Of a stretch of 64,000 bases of DNA, positions 17,466-29,378 are shown piece after piece. The DNA is from Endozoicomonas sp. OPT23 (lineage in GTDB: Bacteria > Pseudomonadota > Gammaproteobacteria > Pseudomonadales > Endozoicomonadaceae). Location: NCBI RefSeq assembly GCF_009653635.1, contig NZ_PPFD01000007.1, forward strand, positions 278,022 through 342,021, given 5' to 3'. The notes below the pieces were generated by a model. The model was not told the DNA's origin and did not search any database. It saw only the letters and a list, made by a program, of their open reading frames with translations. A program made the translations under genes and the position numbers. The stretch's first letter is position 1. Every line of letters begins with the position of its first letter.

Positions 17466-18503
17466 TTAAACCAGCTCTTTCTGTTCCGTCTTAGCCCCTT
17501 CCTTCTGTTCAACGTCTTTTGGCAGAGCTATATCACGAATCAGGCCTTCAATCTCTTCAGCGATTTCCGGATGTTCAATCAGGAACTTGCAGGAATTGGC
17601 TTTACCCTGACCGATCTTGGAACCCTTGTAGCTGTACCAGGCACCGGACTTTTCAACCAGCTTGTGCTTAACACCCAGGTCAATCACTTCGCCCAGACGG
17701 TTAAAGCCCTGACCGTACAGGATTTGGGTTTCAGCCTGTTTGAACGGAGGCGCAACCTTGTTCTTAATAACCTTGATACGGGTTTCATTACCAACAACCT
17801 CGTCGCCTTCCTTGATCGCACCGGTACGGCGGATATCAAGACGAACAGAGGAATAGAATTTCAGTGCGTTACCACCAGTGGTGGTTTCCGGGTTACCGAA
17901 CATAACACCGATTTTCATACGAATCTGGTTGATAAAGATAAGCAGTGTATTGGAGTTTTTAACGTTACCTGTCAGCTTACGAAGGCCTTGCGACATAAGA
18001 CGTGCGGCAAGACCAACGTGACTGTCACCCATGTCGCCTTCGATTTCCGCTTTAGGCACCAGAGCCGCAACAGAGTCAACGATGATAACATCAATAGCAC
18101 CGGAACGAGTCAGCATGTCGCAGATTTCCAGAGCCTGTTCACCCGTGTCTGGTTGAGACAGATAAAGCTGATCAATATCAACACCCAGCTTGGCGGCATA
18201 AATAGGATCCAGCGCGTGCTCGGCGTCGATGAAAGCACAGGTTTTACCTGCTTTTTGAGCTTCAGCAATAACTTCCAGTGTCAGAGTGGTTTTACCGGAA
18301 GATTCTGGTCCGAAAATTTCAACAACACGACCGCAAGGCAGGCCACCGACGCCCAAAGCGATGTCGAGGGACAGGGAACCAGTAGAAACCGTATCTATTT
18401 CGAGGGTGCGATTGTCACCCATCTTCATCACGGTACCCTTACCAAATTGACGGTCAATTTGGCTCAGAGCTGCTTCTAGCGCTTTTTTTCTGTTGTCATC
18501 CAT
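17466..18503 (-). CDS. recA: Recombinase RecA
   Basis: The protein has 345 residues. RecA forms filaments on single-stranded DNA, catalyses strand exchange and stimulates LexA self-cleavage. Visible are Walker [10 protein letters not shown] (about 65-73), the Walker B strand [11 protein letters not shown], the DNA-binding loop L1/L2 region with [11 protein letters not shown] and [20 protein letters not shown], and the conserved GGNALKFY. The C-terminus is acidic and Glu/Lys-rich. It is preceded by pncC, 89 bases upstream, with a LexA-like box in the gap, and followed by a leaky terminator and recX. Damage induction through LexA is therefore likely. Confidence 0.99.
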   Translation of the reverse strand: MDDNRKKALEAALSQIDRQFGKGTVMKMGDNRTLEIDTVSTGSLSLDIALGVGGLPCGRVVEIFGPESSGKTTLTLEVIAEAQKAGKTCAFIDAEHALDPIYAAKLGVDIDQLYLSQPDTGEQALEICDMLTRSGAIDVIIVDSVAALVPKAEIEGDMGDSHVGLAARLMSQGLRKLTGNVKNSNTLLIFINQIRMKIGVMFGNPETTTGGNALKFYSSVRLDIRRTGAIKEGDEVVGNETRIKVIKNKVAPPFKQAETQILYGQGFNRLGEVIDLGVKHKLVEKSGAWYSYKGSKIGQGKANSCKFLIEHPEIAEEIEGLIRDIALPKDVEQKEGAKTEQKELV

Positions 18504-18573
18504 TGTTCAGATCCACCTTTGAAGCGTAATGGGTAAGTTAAAAAACTGCAGATACTGTATATTTAACCACTAT

Positions 18574-18589
18574 CTGTATATTTGTCCAG
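18574..18589. promoter_or_regulatory. LexA (SOS) box upstream of recA
   Basis: CTGT-N8-CCAG on the plus strand (CTGG-N8-ACAG read toward recA) differs by one base from the gammaproteobacterial consensus CTGT-N8-ACAG and has an A/T-rich core. It is 71 bases before the recA ATG. A weaker half-match, CTGT-N8-CCAC, lies at 18555-18570. Confidence 0.75.
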
Positions 18590-18592
18590 TAG

Positions 18593-19087
18593 TTATCTGG
18601 CAATTGTCTGCACAACTTTAATCAGACCATCCAGCGCCGCAGCCACTGTCTGCTCACGAACCTGCTCTCTATCGCCGGAAAACAGGAACAATTTTGATCT
18701 CACCTGATTATCAAAACACCAGCCAATCCATACTGTGCCGACCGGTTTTTCGGGGCTGCCACCACCCGGCCCGGCAACACCACTGACCGTAACACTGAGA
18801 GGTACATTAAGATTTTTTACCACTCCAAGGGCCATGCTTTCCACTACTGACTGACTGACAGCACCTGAATGCCTGATCACCTCTTCCGGTACACCAAGAA
18901 ATTTATGCTTCATGGCATTGGAATAACTGACCACAGCACCTTCAAACCATTCGGAGCTGCCAGGAATGGAAGTCAGTAATTGACTGATCCAGCCACCGGT
19001 ACAGGACTCGCCGGTGGCCAGACGAAGATTAGCCTTTAACAGCAGATCAGCCAGTGTCCGGGCTTTTTGCTCAAGGTTCGAATTCAT
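18593..19087 (-). CDS. pncC: Nicotinamide-nucleotide amidase (CinA C-terminal domain)
   Basis: This is a stand-alone 164-residue CinA C-terminal domain. It deamidates nicotinamide mononucleotide to nicotinate mononucleotide in pyridine nucleotide recycling. The family motifs GESCTGG (residues about 26-32), EGAVVSYSNAMKHKFLGV, SGAVSQSVVE and VSGVAGPGGGSPEKPVGTVW are all present. The length matches E. coli PncC (about 165). It is immediately upstream of recA on the same strand, the common arrangement in gammaproteobacteria, but the SOS box between them implies that recA can be transcribed on its own. Confidence 0.95.
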   Translation of the reverse strand: MNSNLEQKARTLADLLLKANLRLATGESCTGGWISQLLTSIPGSSEWFEGAVVSYSNAMKHKFLGVPEEVIRHSGAVSQSVVESMALGVVKNLNVPLSVTVSGVAGPGGGSPEKPVGTVWIGWCFDNQVRSKLFLFSGDREQVREQTVAAALDGLIKVVQTIAR

Positions 19088-19356
19088 GTTCGCTGTTCGA
19101 CAGGTACTTTATACAAAAACCAAAAGGATACAGTGTACTGCTTTACGCGGCTGACCGGAATCCATTCTCACGAACGTGAAAAACACTATGAAAAATTCAA
19201 ACAGTCGTTTATTTTAATTAACTGTTCATTTAACAACCAGCAAAATAATAATGCAGGTGATTGAACATACCTTTGGTACCCACCAAAGCAGTCCACTGGA
19301 ATCGTCTTTTAAAAAGACAGCTTCCAGCAAAATAATAAAAAATAACGGAATAGAAA

Positions 19357-21009
19357 ATGATCAAAAAACTCTGTGCTCCGGTTCTTGCCGGATGCCTCGC
19401 TATCGCAGCCATGACACCAGTCTCTGCTGATGGCCTGCCCATAATTCGCTTTGCTGCCGGTCTGCTGAATCAGGGCATATTCCCCGAATCAGAGCTCTAC
19501 ACCACAGACGACGATATTATTATTCAGACCAGAGATGGCGTTGATCTGACTGCCAATGTTTTTGTCCCCACCAACCTTTCAGGAGCCGCTCCGGCCGTTA
19601 TCTTTATCAACAGTTGGGGACTGAATGAATACCAATACCTGAATCAGGCGGCAAAACTGGCTGAACAAGGCTATATCGTCATGAGCTATGCCACCCGTGG
19701 TTTTGGCGAGTCCGGCGGCTCGATTAATACCGCAGGTCCAAAGGACACCAGTGATTACAGCCAGGTCATTGATTATCTGATTAACAACTACCCGGTTGAT
19801 CCTGACGCTATTGGCACTGCCGGTATTTCTTACGGTTCGGGTATCAGCCTGATGGGAGCAGCTCAGGACAGTCGTGTAAAAGCGGTAACCGCCATGAGCA
19901 GCTGGGGCAGTTTGACCGAAGCCCTTTATGGTAATCAAACACCAAGACTGGTGTGGGCAGAGTTGCTGAATATTATTGGCGAACTCACCGGCAAACCGGA
20001 ATCAGACATCAACGACAACTGGCAGATCATTAAAAACCAGCAGTTGCATCAAATCCCCGATGTCATCAGCTGGGCAGAACCTCGCTCACCCATCAACTAT
20101 GTTGATCAACTCAACAATAATGGCACTGCCATCTATTTTGCCAAAGCCTATGGCGACAACCTGTTTCAGCCCAACTCTCTGCTGGCGATGTTCAGTCAGC
20201 TGAATACTCCTAAATACATTGATCTGGTCTCCGGTACACACGCCACCGCCGAGCTTATTCCAGGGCTGACCGGCATTGGCGAAGACCGTATCTGGAACAA
20301 TGTCTATAAATGGTTTGACCTTCATCTGAAAGGCGAAGCAAATAGCATGGCTGCGCAGAAGCCTGTTCAGATGAAAGTTAAATTCAAAAACCAAACAGAC
20401 GGCTTTGATCAGTTTCCGCCAGCGGTTGCCTCTCAGGAAACCTTTTATCTCCACCCGAGAGGCTGGTTTGATAATGGCGACCTGGAAATTGAACCCTATG
20501 ACGGCAGAACAAAGGAGAATAGCATCAATGCCTGGGCTGGCACCCTGTTCAGCACCCAGATACCGGTACTTTCACAACTGCTGGAACAGCTGGAAATCCC
20601 CATCATGACCAATATCTATGCGGCTTCCGATTTCAGAGGTATCTACTTTAATACCGACCGGCTTGATAGCGGCATGAGGATACGAGGCACAGTATCAACA
20701 CAGCTGCAGATAAAGCCTCGCAGTAACAAGGTACAACTGGTCGGTTATCTATACGACATGGACAGACTGGGTAATGCACGGTTAATCACCCATGGAGTAA
20801 AAACTCTGCCTGACGTAACTGAGGGTGAGACAGTGTCTTTCAACTTTGATCTGGTGACTACCGCTTACGACATTCCAGCCGGACACAGACTGGCTCTGGC
20901 GATCGATACCAGAGATCCGCAGTATAAAAAGCCGACCAGTGACAATTACTATGTAGACTTTGTGTTCGACCGTGAAAGCCCGTTAAAACTGACTGCCCCG
21001 ACACTCTAA
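19357..21009 (+). CDS. Exported CocE/NonD-family alpha/beta hydrolase (S15 X-Pro peptidase type)
   Basis: The protein has 550 residues. A signal peptide (MIKKLCAPVLAGCLAIAAM, cut near VSA-DG) leads into the peptidase S15 fold: RDGVDLTANVFVP, then the nucleophile elbow GISYGSG with Ser158. Likely partners are Asp267 (AYGDNLF) and His295 (SGTHATAEL). From about 390 on is the C-terminal jelly-roll of this family (RGTVSTQLQIKP, GETVSFNFDLV, AGHRLALAIDTRDP). Relatives are X-Pro dipeptidyl peptidases, cocaine esterase and glutaryl acylases, so the substrate is open. The protein should act in the periplasm or outside. The gene has its own terminator and interrupts the usual pncC-to-mutS order. Confidence 0.88.
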   Translation: MIKKLCAPVLAGCLAIAAMTPVSADGLPIIRFAAGLLNQGIFPESELYTTDDDIIIQTRDGVDLTANVFVPTNLSGAAPAVIFINSWGLNEYQYLNQAAKLAEQGYIVMSYATRGFGESGGSINTAGPKDTSDYSQVIDYLINNYPVDPDAIGTAGISYGSGISLMGAAQDSRVKAVTAMSSWGSLTEALYGNQTPRLVWAELLNIIGELTGKPESDINDNWQIIKNQQLHQIPDVISWAEPRSPINYVDQLNNNGTAIYFAKAYGDNLFQPNSLLAMFSQLNTPKYIDLVSGTHATAELIPGLTGIGEDRIWNNVYKWFDLHLKGEANSMAAQKPVQMKVKFKNQTDGFDQFPPAVASQETFYLHPRGWFDNGDLEIEPYDGRTKENSINAWAGTLFSTQIPVLSQLLEQLEIPIMTNIYAASDFRGIYFNTDRLDSGMRIRGTVSTQLQIKPRSNKVQLVGYLYDMDRLGNARLITHGVKTLPDVTEGETVSFNFDLVTTAYDIPAGHRLALAIDTRDPQYKKPTSDNYYVDFVFDRESPLKLTAPTL

Positions 21010-21015
21010 CTTGCT

Positions 21016-21045
21016 GCTCCCGTCTTACAGAGACGGGAGCTTTTA
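21016..21045 (+). terminator. Intrinsic terminator after the S15-type hydrolase
   Basis: The 10-bp stem GCTCCCGTCT (21016-21025) pairs with 21031-21040, with a 5-base loop, and is followed by TTTTATTT. Confidence 0.93.
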
Positions 21046-21112
21046 TTTGACCTGACTCCAAATCGCCATTCATCTCGTATATATCTGTAACTCAGGATTT
21101 CAAACAGGTTTC

Positions 21113-21898
21113 ATGATGAAATGGATAAAGCCACTATTACCTATCTACCTGCTGCTATCAGCACTTTCTGCGACCAACGCTTATAGTGCAAATAACAGCA
21201 CCATCAGAAACATCAAGCTGGACTCTGGCTTGGAAAAGAATCACCTTCTGGAACTGTTCAGCTCCGAAGGCTGCTCCAGCTGTCCACCAGCGGACCGTTT
21301 TGTGTCTGAACTGCAAACCAGCCCTGAACTCTGGAACAAATGGGTACCTGTTGTTTATCAAGTCGGCTACTGGGATTACCTGGGTTGGCCCGACCCTTTT
21401 GCCAAGCCTGAACATCAGCAAAAACAATACGCCTACCGACGGTCTGGGCGAGCCAATGGTGTTTACACTCCAGGATTTTTTATTGATGGTCAGGAATGGC
21501 GTGGGTTCTTTCGGCGTGGGCGCACTCTTCCGGAAATCAAACCAACATCCGCAGGTCGGTTAACGGCTGATGTTAAGCAAGCCAATGCAATGCTCAATAT
21601 TTCAGCGAGCTATGCCAGTACAGACAAACAACCCAAAGGTTATATTCTGAACTGGGCCTTAACCGGTCTGGACAGAGAAACCGAAGTAAACAAAGGCGAG
21701 AATGCCCAAAAGAAACTTCACCATGATTTTGTGGTGCTGGAATCAGGCTTTGCTCATCCGGATAAAAAAGAGTGGCAGCTGAATGTTCCACTGAACAGTC
21801 ATCCAGTCTCTGGCAACCTGGCTTTAAGCCTCTGGGTTACGCCTGCTGAAAACCCGTTCGAAGTACTTCAGGCCACAGGCAGCCTGCTTCAGCAATAA
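21113..21898 (+). CDS. Exported DUF1223 thioredoxin-like protein
   Basis: The protein has 261 residues. The signal peptide (MKWIKPLLPIYLLLSALSA, cut near AYS-AN) is followed by the DUF1223 hallmark LLELFSSEGCSSCPPADRF. That places a CXXC pair at Cys54/Cys57 in a thioredoxin-like position, then YQVGYWDYLGWPDPFA and YTPGFFIDGQEW. The role of the family is not established; the CXXC suggests periplasmic thiol chemistry. It is followed 37 bases later by a small membrane protein on the same strand, and both may share one transcript. Confidence 0.9.
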   Translation: MMKWIKPLLPIYLLLSALSATNAYSANNSTIRNIKLDSGLEKNHLLELFSSEGCSSCPPADRFVSELQTSPELWNKWVPVVYQVGYWDYLGWPDPFAKPEHQQKQYAYRRSGRANGVYTPGFFIDGQEWRGFFRRGRTLPEIKPTSAGRLTADVKQANAMLNISASYASTDKQPKGYILNWALTGLDRETEVNKGENAQKKLHHDFVVLESGFAHPDKKEWQLNVPLNSHPVSGNLALSLWVTPAENPFEVLQATGSLLQQ

Positions 21899-21935
21899 AC
21901 CGGTCATTTGAAACACACCATTTAAGGAGATAACA

Positions 21936-22277
21936 ATGCTACCCATGGGAACCATCATGACTGGCTGCATGATCGCCGGACTGATCTTGGCTATCCGCCC
22001 GGCCTTTTTAAAAAGCCTTCCTAAAGCGATTAACAAAGGTGTTGCCAGCCTGGTTTTTCTGGCAGGCGTCTGGAACGTGTTCTGGTACTGGCTTCAACAC
22101 CCCACAGAATTCTGGGGACTGGCAGCGTTGGTATCCGGTAGCATGATGCTGATCACTGCCGCTTATATTGTTAACTGTAAACGTATGCCTGGCTGGCTGA
22201 TTAAATTGAAACCAGTCGTTCTGTTTGCCCTGCTGGCTTGCGCTCTGCTTTATGGAATTACTATCTATCGTTTATAG
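21936..22277 (+). CDS. Small four-helix membrane protein, function unknown
   Basis: The protein has 113 residues and is almost entirely hydrophobic: helices at about 3-24, 34-53, 57-79 and 89-109, with short basic loops (KSLPKAINKG, NCKRMPGWLIKLK). TAAGGAGA eight bases before the ATG is a strong ribosome binding site. No family is recognised. It follows the DUF1223 gene closely and may be co-expressed with it. No clear terminator was seen before mutS. Confidence 0.78.
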   Translation: MLPMGTIMTGCMIAGLILAIRPAFLKSLPKAINKGVASLVFLAGVWNVFWYWLQHPTEFWGLAALVSGSMMLITAAYIVNCKRMPGWLIKLKPVVLFALLACALLYGITIYRL

Positions 22278-22431
22278 ATCCCGAACCTTTGAAAATACGG
22301 GTTACCTGCCCACCAGCAATGGGCAGATAACCAGCAGACATTCGATTATGCGTGTCTACTCACTTAAGCGCACTTAATCCAAGCTACGTGTTAATATTGG
22401 TCGATTAAATTCTTCTGATTGACTGATCTGC

Positions 22432-25047
<2,616 letters not shown>

Positions 25048-25229
25048 CTATGCTCATAACTGTCTGATCTGGTTTCAAGCTATTACCGCAGTATCAATGC
25101 TGGTAGACTTTGTGCCTCGTTTTTCATAGGCAGTGAACTGTCCTGACGATCAGGTACGGAAGGGAGGCGTGAGAGGAGCGCCTTCTTTGACTGACTTAAT
25201 ATCAGCCGAATTAATGGAGTGTTACCACC

Positions 25230-25553
25230 ATGGCTTTCATAGTGGGTGAAAACTGCATCAAGTGCAAATACACCGATTGCGTAGAAGTATGCCCTGTTGA
25301 CTGCTTCTACGAAGGTCCGAACTTTCTGGTTATTCACCCTGATGAGTGCATCGACTGTGCGCTGTGTGAGCCAGAATGTCCAGCCAACGCTATCTTCTCC
25401 GAAGACGAAGTGCCGGAAGATCAGCAGGAGTTCATCGAACTGAACGCTGTACTGGCTGATGTTTGGGAAAATATCACCGAGAAGAAAGACTCACTCACTG
25501 ATGCAGAAGAGTGGGATGGCGTGAAAGGTAAGCTGGAACACCTGGAACGCTGA
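25230..25553 (+). CDS. fdxA: 7Fe ferredoxin FdxA
   Basis: The 107-residue ferredoxin carries one [3Fe-4S] and one [4Fe-4S] cluster. Ligands are read from [14 protein letters not shown] near the N-terminus and [12 protein letters not shown] at about 38-49, followed by the long C-terminal extension typical of Azotobacter ferredoxin I and Pseudomonas FdxA. It is a cytoplasmic low-potential electron carrier. The ATG is preceded by TGGAGTG. The position between mutS and rpoS is the conserved one. A hairpin usable in both directions separates it from convergent rpoS. Confidence 0.97.
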   Translation: MAFIVGENCIKCKYTDCVEVCPVDCFYEGPNFLVIHPDECIDCALCEPECPANAIFSEDEVPEDQQEFIELNAVLADVWENITEKKDSLTDAEEWDGVKGKLEHLER

Positions 25554-25613
25554 CTTGCAATACTGATTTGTTTTTCTGGCCGGGGACAACCAGAGAATTT
25601 ATTCAGTCGGCAC

Positions 25614-25655
25614 AAAAAAGCCATGGTGACAGTTATGTCAAACCATGGCTTTTTT
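25614..25655. terminator. Bidirectional terminator between fdxA and rpoS
   Basis: A 14-bp stem (25614-25627 with 25642-25655, core GCCATGG) is flanked by six A and six T. The loop itself can form a second short stem (TGACA/TGTCA). It serves fdxA from the left and rpoS from the right. Confidence 0.95.
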
Positions 25656-25678
25656 ATTTCTAACACTCACTCGTCGAA

Positions 25679-26695
25679 TCAGCTGAACAGCGACTCACCG
25701 GAAAGACCCTGTTTCTCCAGAATAGAACGCAATCGTTTCAGTGCCTCTACCTGAATCTGCCGAACACGTTCACGGGTCAGGCCAATTTCCTTACCAACTT
25801 CTTCCAGAGTGCTGGTTTCGTATCCGCGCAGACCAAAGCGACGTGCAACCACTTCTCGCTGTTTCTCGGAAAGTTCACCCAACCACTTATCAAGACTGTC
25901 ATTAAGATCGAGATCCTGTAACAGCTCTGCCGGATCGGATTCCTTCTCATCAGAGATAGTATCCAGAATGGACTTGTCCGAGTCGGGTCCCAACGGCGTA
26001 TCCACCGATGTAACCCGTTCATTAAGGCCCAGCATCCGCTTAACATCAGCCACCGGCTTGTCGAGCAGAGTTGCTATTTCTTCCGGGGTTGGATCATGAT
26101 CGAGTTTTTGTGTCAGCTCACGAGCCGCCCTCAGGTAGACATTCAACTCTTTCACCACGTGAATGGGCAGTCGAATGGTCCGGGTCTGGTTCATGATGGC
26201 TCGTTCAATGGTCTGACGAATCCACCAGGTGGCGTAGGTTGAAAAACGAAAACCCCGTTCAGGGTCAAATTTCTCAACGGCACGAATCAGACCAAGGTTC
26301 CCCTCTTCTATAAGATCCAGAAGGGTCAGGCCGCGATTAACGTAACGGCGGGAGATTTTCACCACCAGCCGCAGGTTACTCTCGATCATACGACGTCGGC
26401 CAGCCTCTACTCCTTTACGGGCAAGGCGTGCAAAATGCACTTCCTCTTCCGGTGTCAGAAGTGGTGAAAAGCCAATTTCGTTAAGGTATAGCTGGGTGGC
26501 ATCAATGGTTTTATAAAAACCATCGTCATCACGGCGTGCACGACTGTAGTCGGACGCGCTGGCTGCTTTCGCAGCCGCCGGCTTCTCATCCACCGTTTCT
26601 TCCGGTGCATCAGTCGTCGGTTCTGTATCACCCGTTCCCTGGGCAAGGTCCTCAGCATAACTGCTTTGTTCTGAGTCATCCCTTTTCGCTGCCAT
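25679..26695 (-). CDS. rpoS: RNA polymerase sigma factor RpoS
   Basis: The protein has 338 residues. This is the stationary-phase and general stress sigma factor. An acidic, poorly conserved N-terminus (about 1-60) precedes region 1.2 ([20 protein letters not shown]), region 2 ([40 protein letters not shown]), region 3 ([20 protein letters not shown]) and region 4 ([20 protein letters not shown] with [12 protein letters not shown]). It is directly downstream of nlpD, whose coding region usually contains the main rpoS promoter. The 100-base leader can fold into a hairpin near the start (26728-26759). Confidence 0.99.
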   Translation of the reverse strand: MAAKRDDSEQSSYAEDLAQGTGDTEPTTDAPEETVDEKPAAAKAASASDYSRARRDDDGFYKTIDATQLYLNEIGFSPLLTPEEEVHFARLARKGVEAGRRRMIESNLRLVVKISRRYVNRGLTLLDLIEEGNLGLIRAVEKFDPERGFRFSTYATWWIRQTIERAIMNQTRTIRLPIHVVKELNVYLRAARELTQKLDHDPTPEEIATLLDKPVADVKRMLGLNERVTSVDTPLGPDSDKSILDTISDEKESDPAELLQDLDLNDSLDKWLGELSEKQREVVARRFGLRGYETSTLEEVGKEIGLTRERVRQIQVEALKRLRSILEKQGLSGESLFS

Positions 26696-26727
26696 AAGAG
26701 TCAGTCCTATTCGAAAGCCCCACTGTC

Positions 26728-26759
26728 TGTCGAACGTCCAACCAATCGTTGGATCGACA
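26728..26759 (-). promoter_or_regulatory. Hairpin in the rpoS leader
   Basis: TGTCGA-N3-TCCAAC (26728-26742) pairs with GTTGGATCGACA (26748-26759): two 6-bp blocks with a 3-base bulge and a 5-base loop, ending 33 bases before the rpoS ATG. In enterobacteria the rpoS leader is folded and opened by small RNAs with Hfq; whether that holds here is unknown. Confidence 0.45.
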
Positions 26760-26796
26760 CCTGTGAGATCCCTCTACCTTAAACTGCAAATCTGGC

Positions 26797-27582
26797 TCAG
26801 CGTTTTGGCAGGAATCGTTTAGGGTCGACCGGTTTGCCATTACGCCGAATTTCAAAATGCAGCTTAGGCTCTGTCGTTCCTGTAGAACCTATTTCGGCTA
26901 TCTTCTGGCCCGCTTTAACTGAGTCTCCCTCGCGCACAAGCAACTCCTTATTGTGAGCATAAGCGCTCAGATAGCTATTATTATGTTTCATTATTATCAG
27001 CTTTCCGTATCCGGCCAGTTCGCTTCCTGCGTAAACTATTTCTCCGGCGGCAGCTGCTTTTACAGGCTCTCCTGTTTTACCTCGAATATCAATCCCTTTA
27101 TTCAAACCTCTCGTACCGGAAAAACCTTGTACGATCTTTCCATTTGCTGGCCAGCGCCAACGAATCGAACGATGGGTTACTGAAGAAGGTCTGGATTGAA
27201 TTGTTGTTGTTTTTTTAATCACATTACCTTTACTGGAAGCAGACTTCAACCGCCTTTGACTGCTGGCAGATAACCGGCGTGTTGATAAATTAATGTGCTG
27301 CCCTGGATAAATAGTATAAGGCGATCGTATTCGATTTCTGGCAGCCAGCTCCTTGTAGTCACGGCTATACACCCAGGCAATGGCAAAAAGAGTTTCACCC
27401 TGTCGCACAATATGACTGCCGGAAGTTACCTGCGCTGGCGTCCTTAATTCCCTGACCTGTACTGATGACGGGTCATGACTGCAACCGGCAAGAATAAAAA
27501 CCAGACCCATAAAAGAGACGTATCTGAAAAGAAAACGGCAATGACTTCTTGAATAGGTTTCCCTGTATTTCCTTTCAGGCAT
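26797..27582 (-). CDS. nlpD: NlpD lipoprotein (LysM + degenerate LytM), amidase activator
   Basis: The protein has 261 residues. The lipobox LAGC ends the signal peptide (Cys about 34). A LysM domain follows (HIVRQGETLFAIAWVYSRDY to IYPGQHINL, about 57-100), then a basic linker and a C-terminal LytM/M23 domain (about 148-261). The metal-site His of active LytM enzymes is missing: the motif reads NKGIDIRGK, as in E. coli NlpD. It should thus activate an amidase (AmiC in E. coli) for septal peptidoglycan splitting and not cut by itself. SAYAHNKELLVREGDSVKAG and LHFEIRRNGKPVDP match the NlpD family closely. It is upstream of rpoS, the classical pair. Confidence 0.96.
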   Translation of the reverse strand: MPERKYRETYSRSHCRFLFRYVSFMGLVFILAGCSHDPSSVQVRELRTPAQVTSGSHIVRQGETLFAIAWVYSRDYKELAARNRIRSPYTIYPGQHINLSTRRLSASSQRRLKSASSKGNVIKKTTTIQSRPSSVTHRSIRWRWPANGKIVQGFSGTRGLNKGIDIRGKTGEPVKAAAAGEIVYAGSELAGYGKLIIMKHNNSYLSAYAHNKELLVREGDSVKAGQKIAEIGSTGTTEPKLHFEIRRNGKPVDPKRFLPKR

Positions 27583-27718
27583 GCATCAACACTCTCAACA
27601 CAGAACAACAAATTTAGAATATTTCTTTTTGAATTATAAAATTCTTACGTTAAAAAAATATAATACTCTTCAGGACTTTCTTTACCAATGTCAGCAAATA
27701 AGGCCTGTATACTTTTAA

Positions 27719-28651
27719 TTACGCTTCATTCCGTTCTGCTATTTTCTCAATCAACAGTACCAAGCCAATAGCAGACAACATCAGAATAACAGCACCAACC
27801 AGAAAGGAAGGTTGCCCGGTTACACTCTCGTAAACAAAGGGTGAGATATTCTCCTGAAGAAATGGCACTTCATTACCAGAAGAGTTAATGCGAGTTTCAA
27901 TGGTTTCTTTCCATGGCCAGACTTTGCCAAGCGCACCAATCATTAAACCGGTCAGCAGAGACAGTGCCAGATCACGATGGCTTCGCAGCAACCATGACAA
28001 TAGATGTGAGAAAGTCAGCAGGCCTGTTATACAACCCAGACCGAATACTCCCAACACAGGAAGATCAAGACTTTTTACCGCACCCAGAACCGCTGGGTAC
28101 AACCCCATCAGCAGCAAAATGAAGCTGCCGGAGATACCTGGCAGAATCATGGCTGAAATAGCGATGCAACCGGCGATAAACAGCATGGGATAGGTTACAG
28201 GCAGAGAAGACGGCGTCAGTACACCAATCATATACGACACACAGGCACCCAGGACCAGTAAAGCGATAGAGCCTGCACCCCACCCTTTGACCTGCTTCAG
28301 CATGTGCACTGCAGAAATTAAAATCAGGCCGAAGAAAAATGACCAGAGCAGCTCAGGGTACTCCGTCAGCAGAAAACTGATCAAATGAGCAAAACTCAGG
28401 ATACTGAACAGAATGCCACCAAACAGGAACACCAGAAATGTGCCGTCGATATGTTTCCAGCAGGCGGCAATACCTTCATCTTTCAAACGAAGCAACAGCG
28501 ATGGATTGATGCTTTTCAGGGCATTCAGTAAACGGTCATAGATACCGGAAATAAAAGCAATAGTGCCACCGGATACACCTGGCACCACATCCGCTGCCCC
28601 CATAGCCATACCGCGCAGCAGTATGCCGATATTTTCTTTTATCAAAGACAT
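27719..28651 (-). CDS. DUF368 membrane protein (PopT-type undecaprenyl phosphate transporter candidate)
   Basis: The polytopic membrane protein has 310 residues and the DUF368 signature repeated in its two halves: RGMAMGAADVVPGVSGGTIA at the N-terminus and ISAMILPGISGSFILLLMG in the middle. DUF368 proteins (PopT) have been reported to recycle undecaprenyl phosphate across the cytoplasmic membrane. It lies between nlpD and pcm on the same strand, where the reference order has no gene. Its neighbours nlpD and uppS (same window) also serve peptidoglycan and undecaprenyl metabolism, which fits. Confidence 0.9.
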   Translation of the reverse strand: MSLIKENIGILLRGMAMGAADVVPGVSGGTIAFISGIYDRLLNALKSINPSLLLRLKDEGIAACWKHIDGTFLVFLFGGILFSILSFAHLISFLLTEYPELLWSFFFGLILISAVHMLKQVKGWGAGSIALLVLGACVSYMIGVLTPSSLPVTYPMLFIAGCIAISAMILPGISGSFILLLMGLYPAVLGAVKSLDLPVLGVFGLGCITGLLTFSHLLSWLLRSHRDLALSLLTGLMIGALGKVWPWKETIETRINSSGNEVPFLQENISPFVYESVTGQPSFLVGAVILMLSAIGLVLLIEKIAERNEA

Positions 28652-28709
28652 AGCTCTCTTGTTAGCTCTCTTCTTTATTAGCAGGCCTAAATAACTGATC
28701 AGCTATCGA

Positions 28710-29378
28710 CTACCTGACAGTACCATTCAGCAGGGGAACAAACCGAACAGGCTCAAGCCTTTCCCTGCGATAGGAACCCCCTTCCCGAACGATCAACAAT
28801 AGCTCTTGATGCTTACTGTCACCAACGGGGATAACTAACCTGCCACCTCTTGGCGACAGCTGGGACAATAGATCCTCAGGCACCTTTTCTGGCGCTGCAG
28901 TCACAATAATGCCATCAAATGGCCCCATCATTGACCAGCCATAGCCACCATCACTGAGATGGTACTGAACATTTCGCACTGACAGCTTTCTCAGCAGCTT
29001 TCTCGCTCTATCCTGCAGCGCAGCAATCCGTTCCACAGAATAAACACGATCCACCAGCTCAGACAATATCAGAGTCTGATAACCCGACCCTGTTCCTATC
29101 TCCAGTACTTTTTTTAGATGACCTGCAGCCAGCAACGCTTCGGTCATTCGCGCGACTATATAAGGCTGCGACAACGTCTGGTTAAAACCAATCGGCAGAG
29201 CCGTATCTTCATAGGCTCGATGAGAAAGAGCCTCTTCAAGAAACAAATGCCTTGGCACATTCTGAATGGCACCAAGAACCGGATCAGAGCGAATGCCCTG
29301 ATCCCTGAGACGGTTAACCAGTCGGTCTCGCGTCCGCCTTGAGGTCATCCCTATACCATCAAGATCCATATCTCTCAC
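28710..29378 (-). CDS. pcm: Protein-L-isoaspartate O-methyltransferase
   Basis: The protein has 222 residues from the GTG at 29378. It methylates L-isoaspartyl residues of aged proteins with S-adenosylmethionine to start their repair. The SAM-binding motif is [68 protein letters not shown] and RLVIPVG follow the family order. The GTG abuts the surE stop codon; an in-frame ATG at 29369 is another possible start. The pairing surE-pcm upstream of nlpD-rpoS is conserved in gammaproteobacteria. Confidence 0.96.
   Translation of the reverse strand: MRDMDLDGIGMTSRRTRDRLVNRLRDQGIRSDPVLGAIQNVPRHLFLEEALSHRAYEDTALPIGFNQTLSQPYIVARMTEALLAAGHLKKVLEIGTGSGYQTLILSELVDRVYSVERIAALQDRARKLLRKLSVRNVQYHLSDGGYGWSMMGPFDGIIVTAAPEKVPEDLLSQLSPRGGRLVIPVGDSKHQELLLIVREGGSYRRERLEPVRFVPLLNGTVR

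Noticed and set aside
17571-18479. Long frame antisense to recA
   Set aside because: It mirrors the codon structure of recA, has no family resemblance and no ribosome binding site. The same holds for the long frames opposite kdsA (34859-35812), ispD (31796-32554), pyrH and tsf.
19303-19320. Palindrome GTCTTTTAAAAAGAC before the S15-type hydrolase
   Set aside because: Loop too short for a stable RNA hairpin and no known operator pattern; not supported as a feature.
22300-22332. Inverted repeat after the small membrane protein as a terminator
   Set aside because: 13-bp arms with one mismatch, but no T-run on either side.
25130-25200. Possible mutS terminator
   Set aside because: Only a 5-bp AGGCG/CGCCT stem with a poor T-run; too weak to call.
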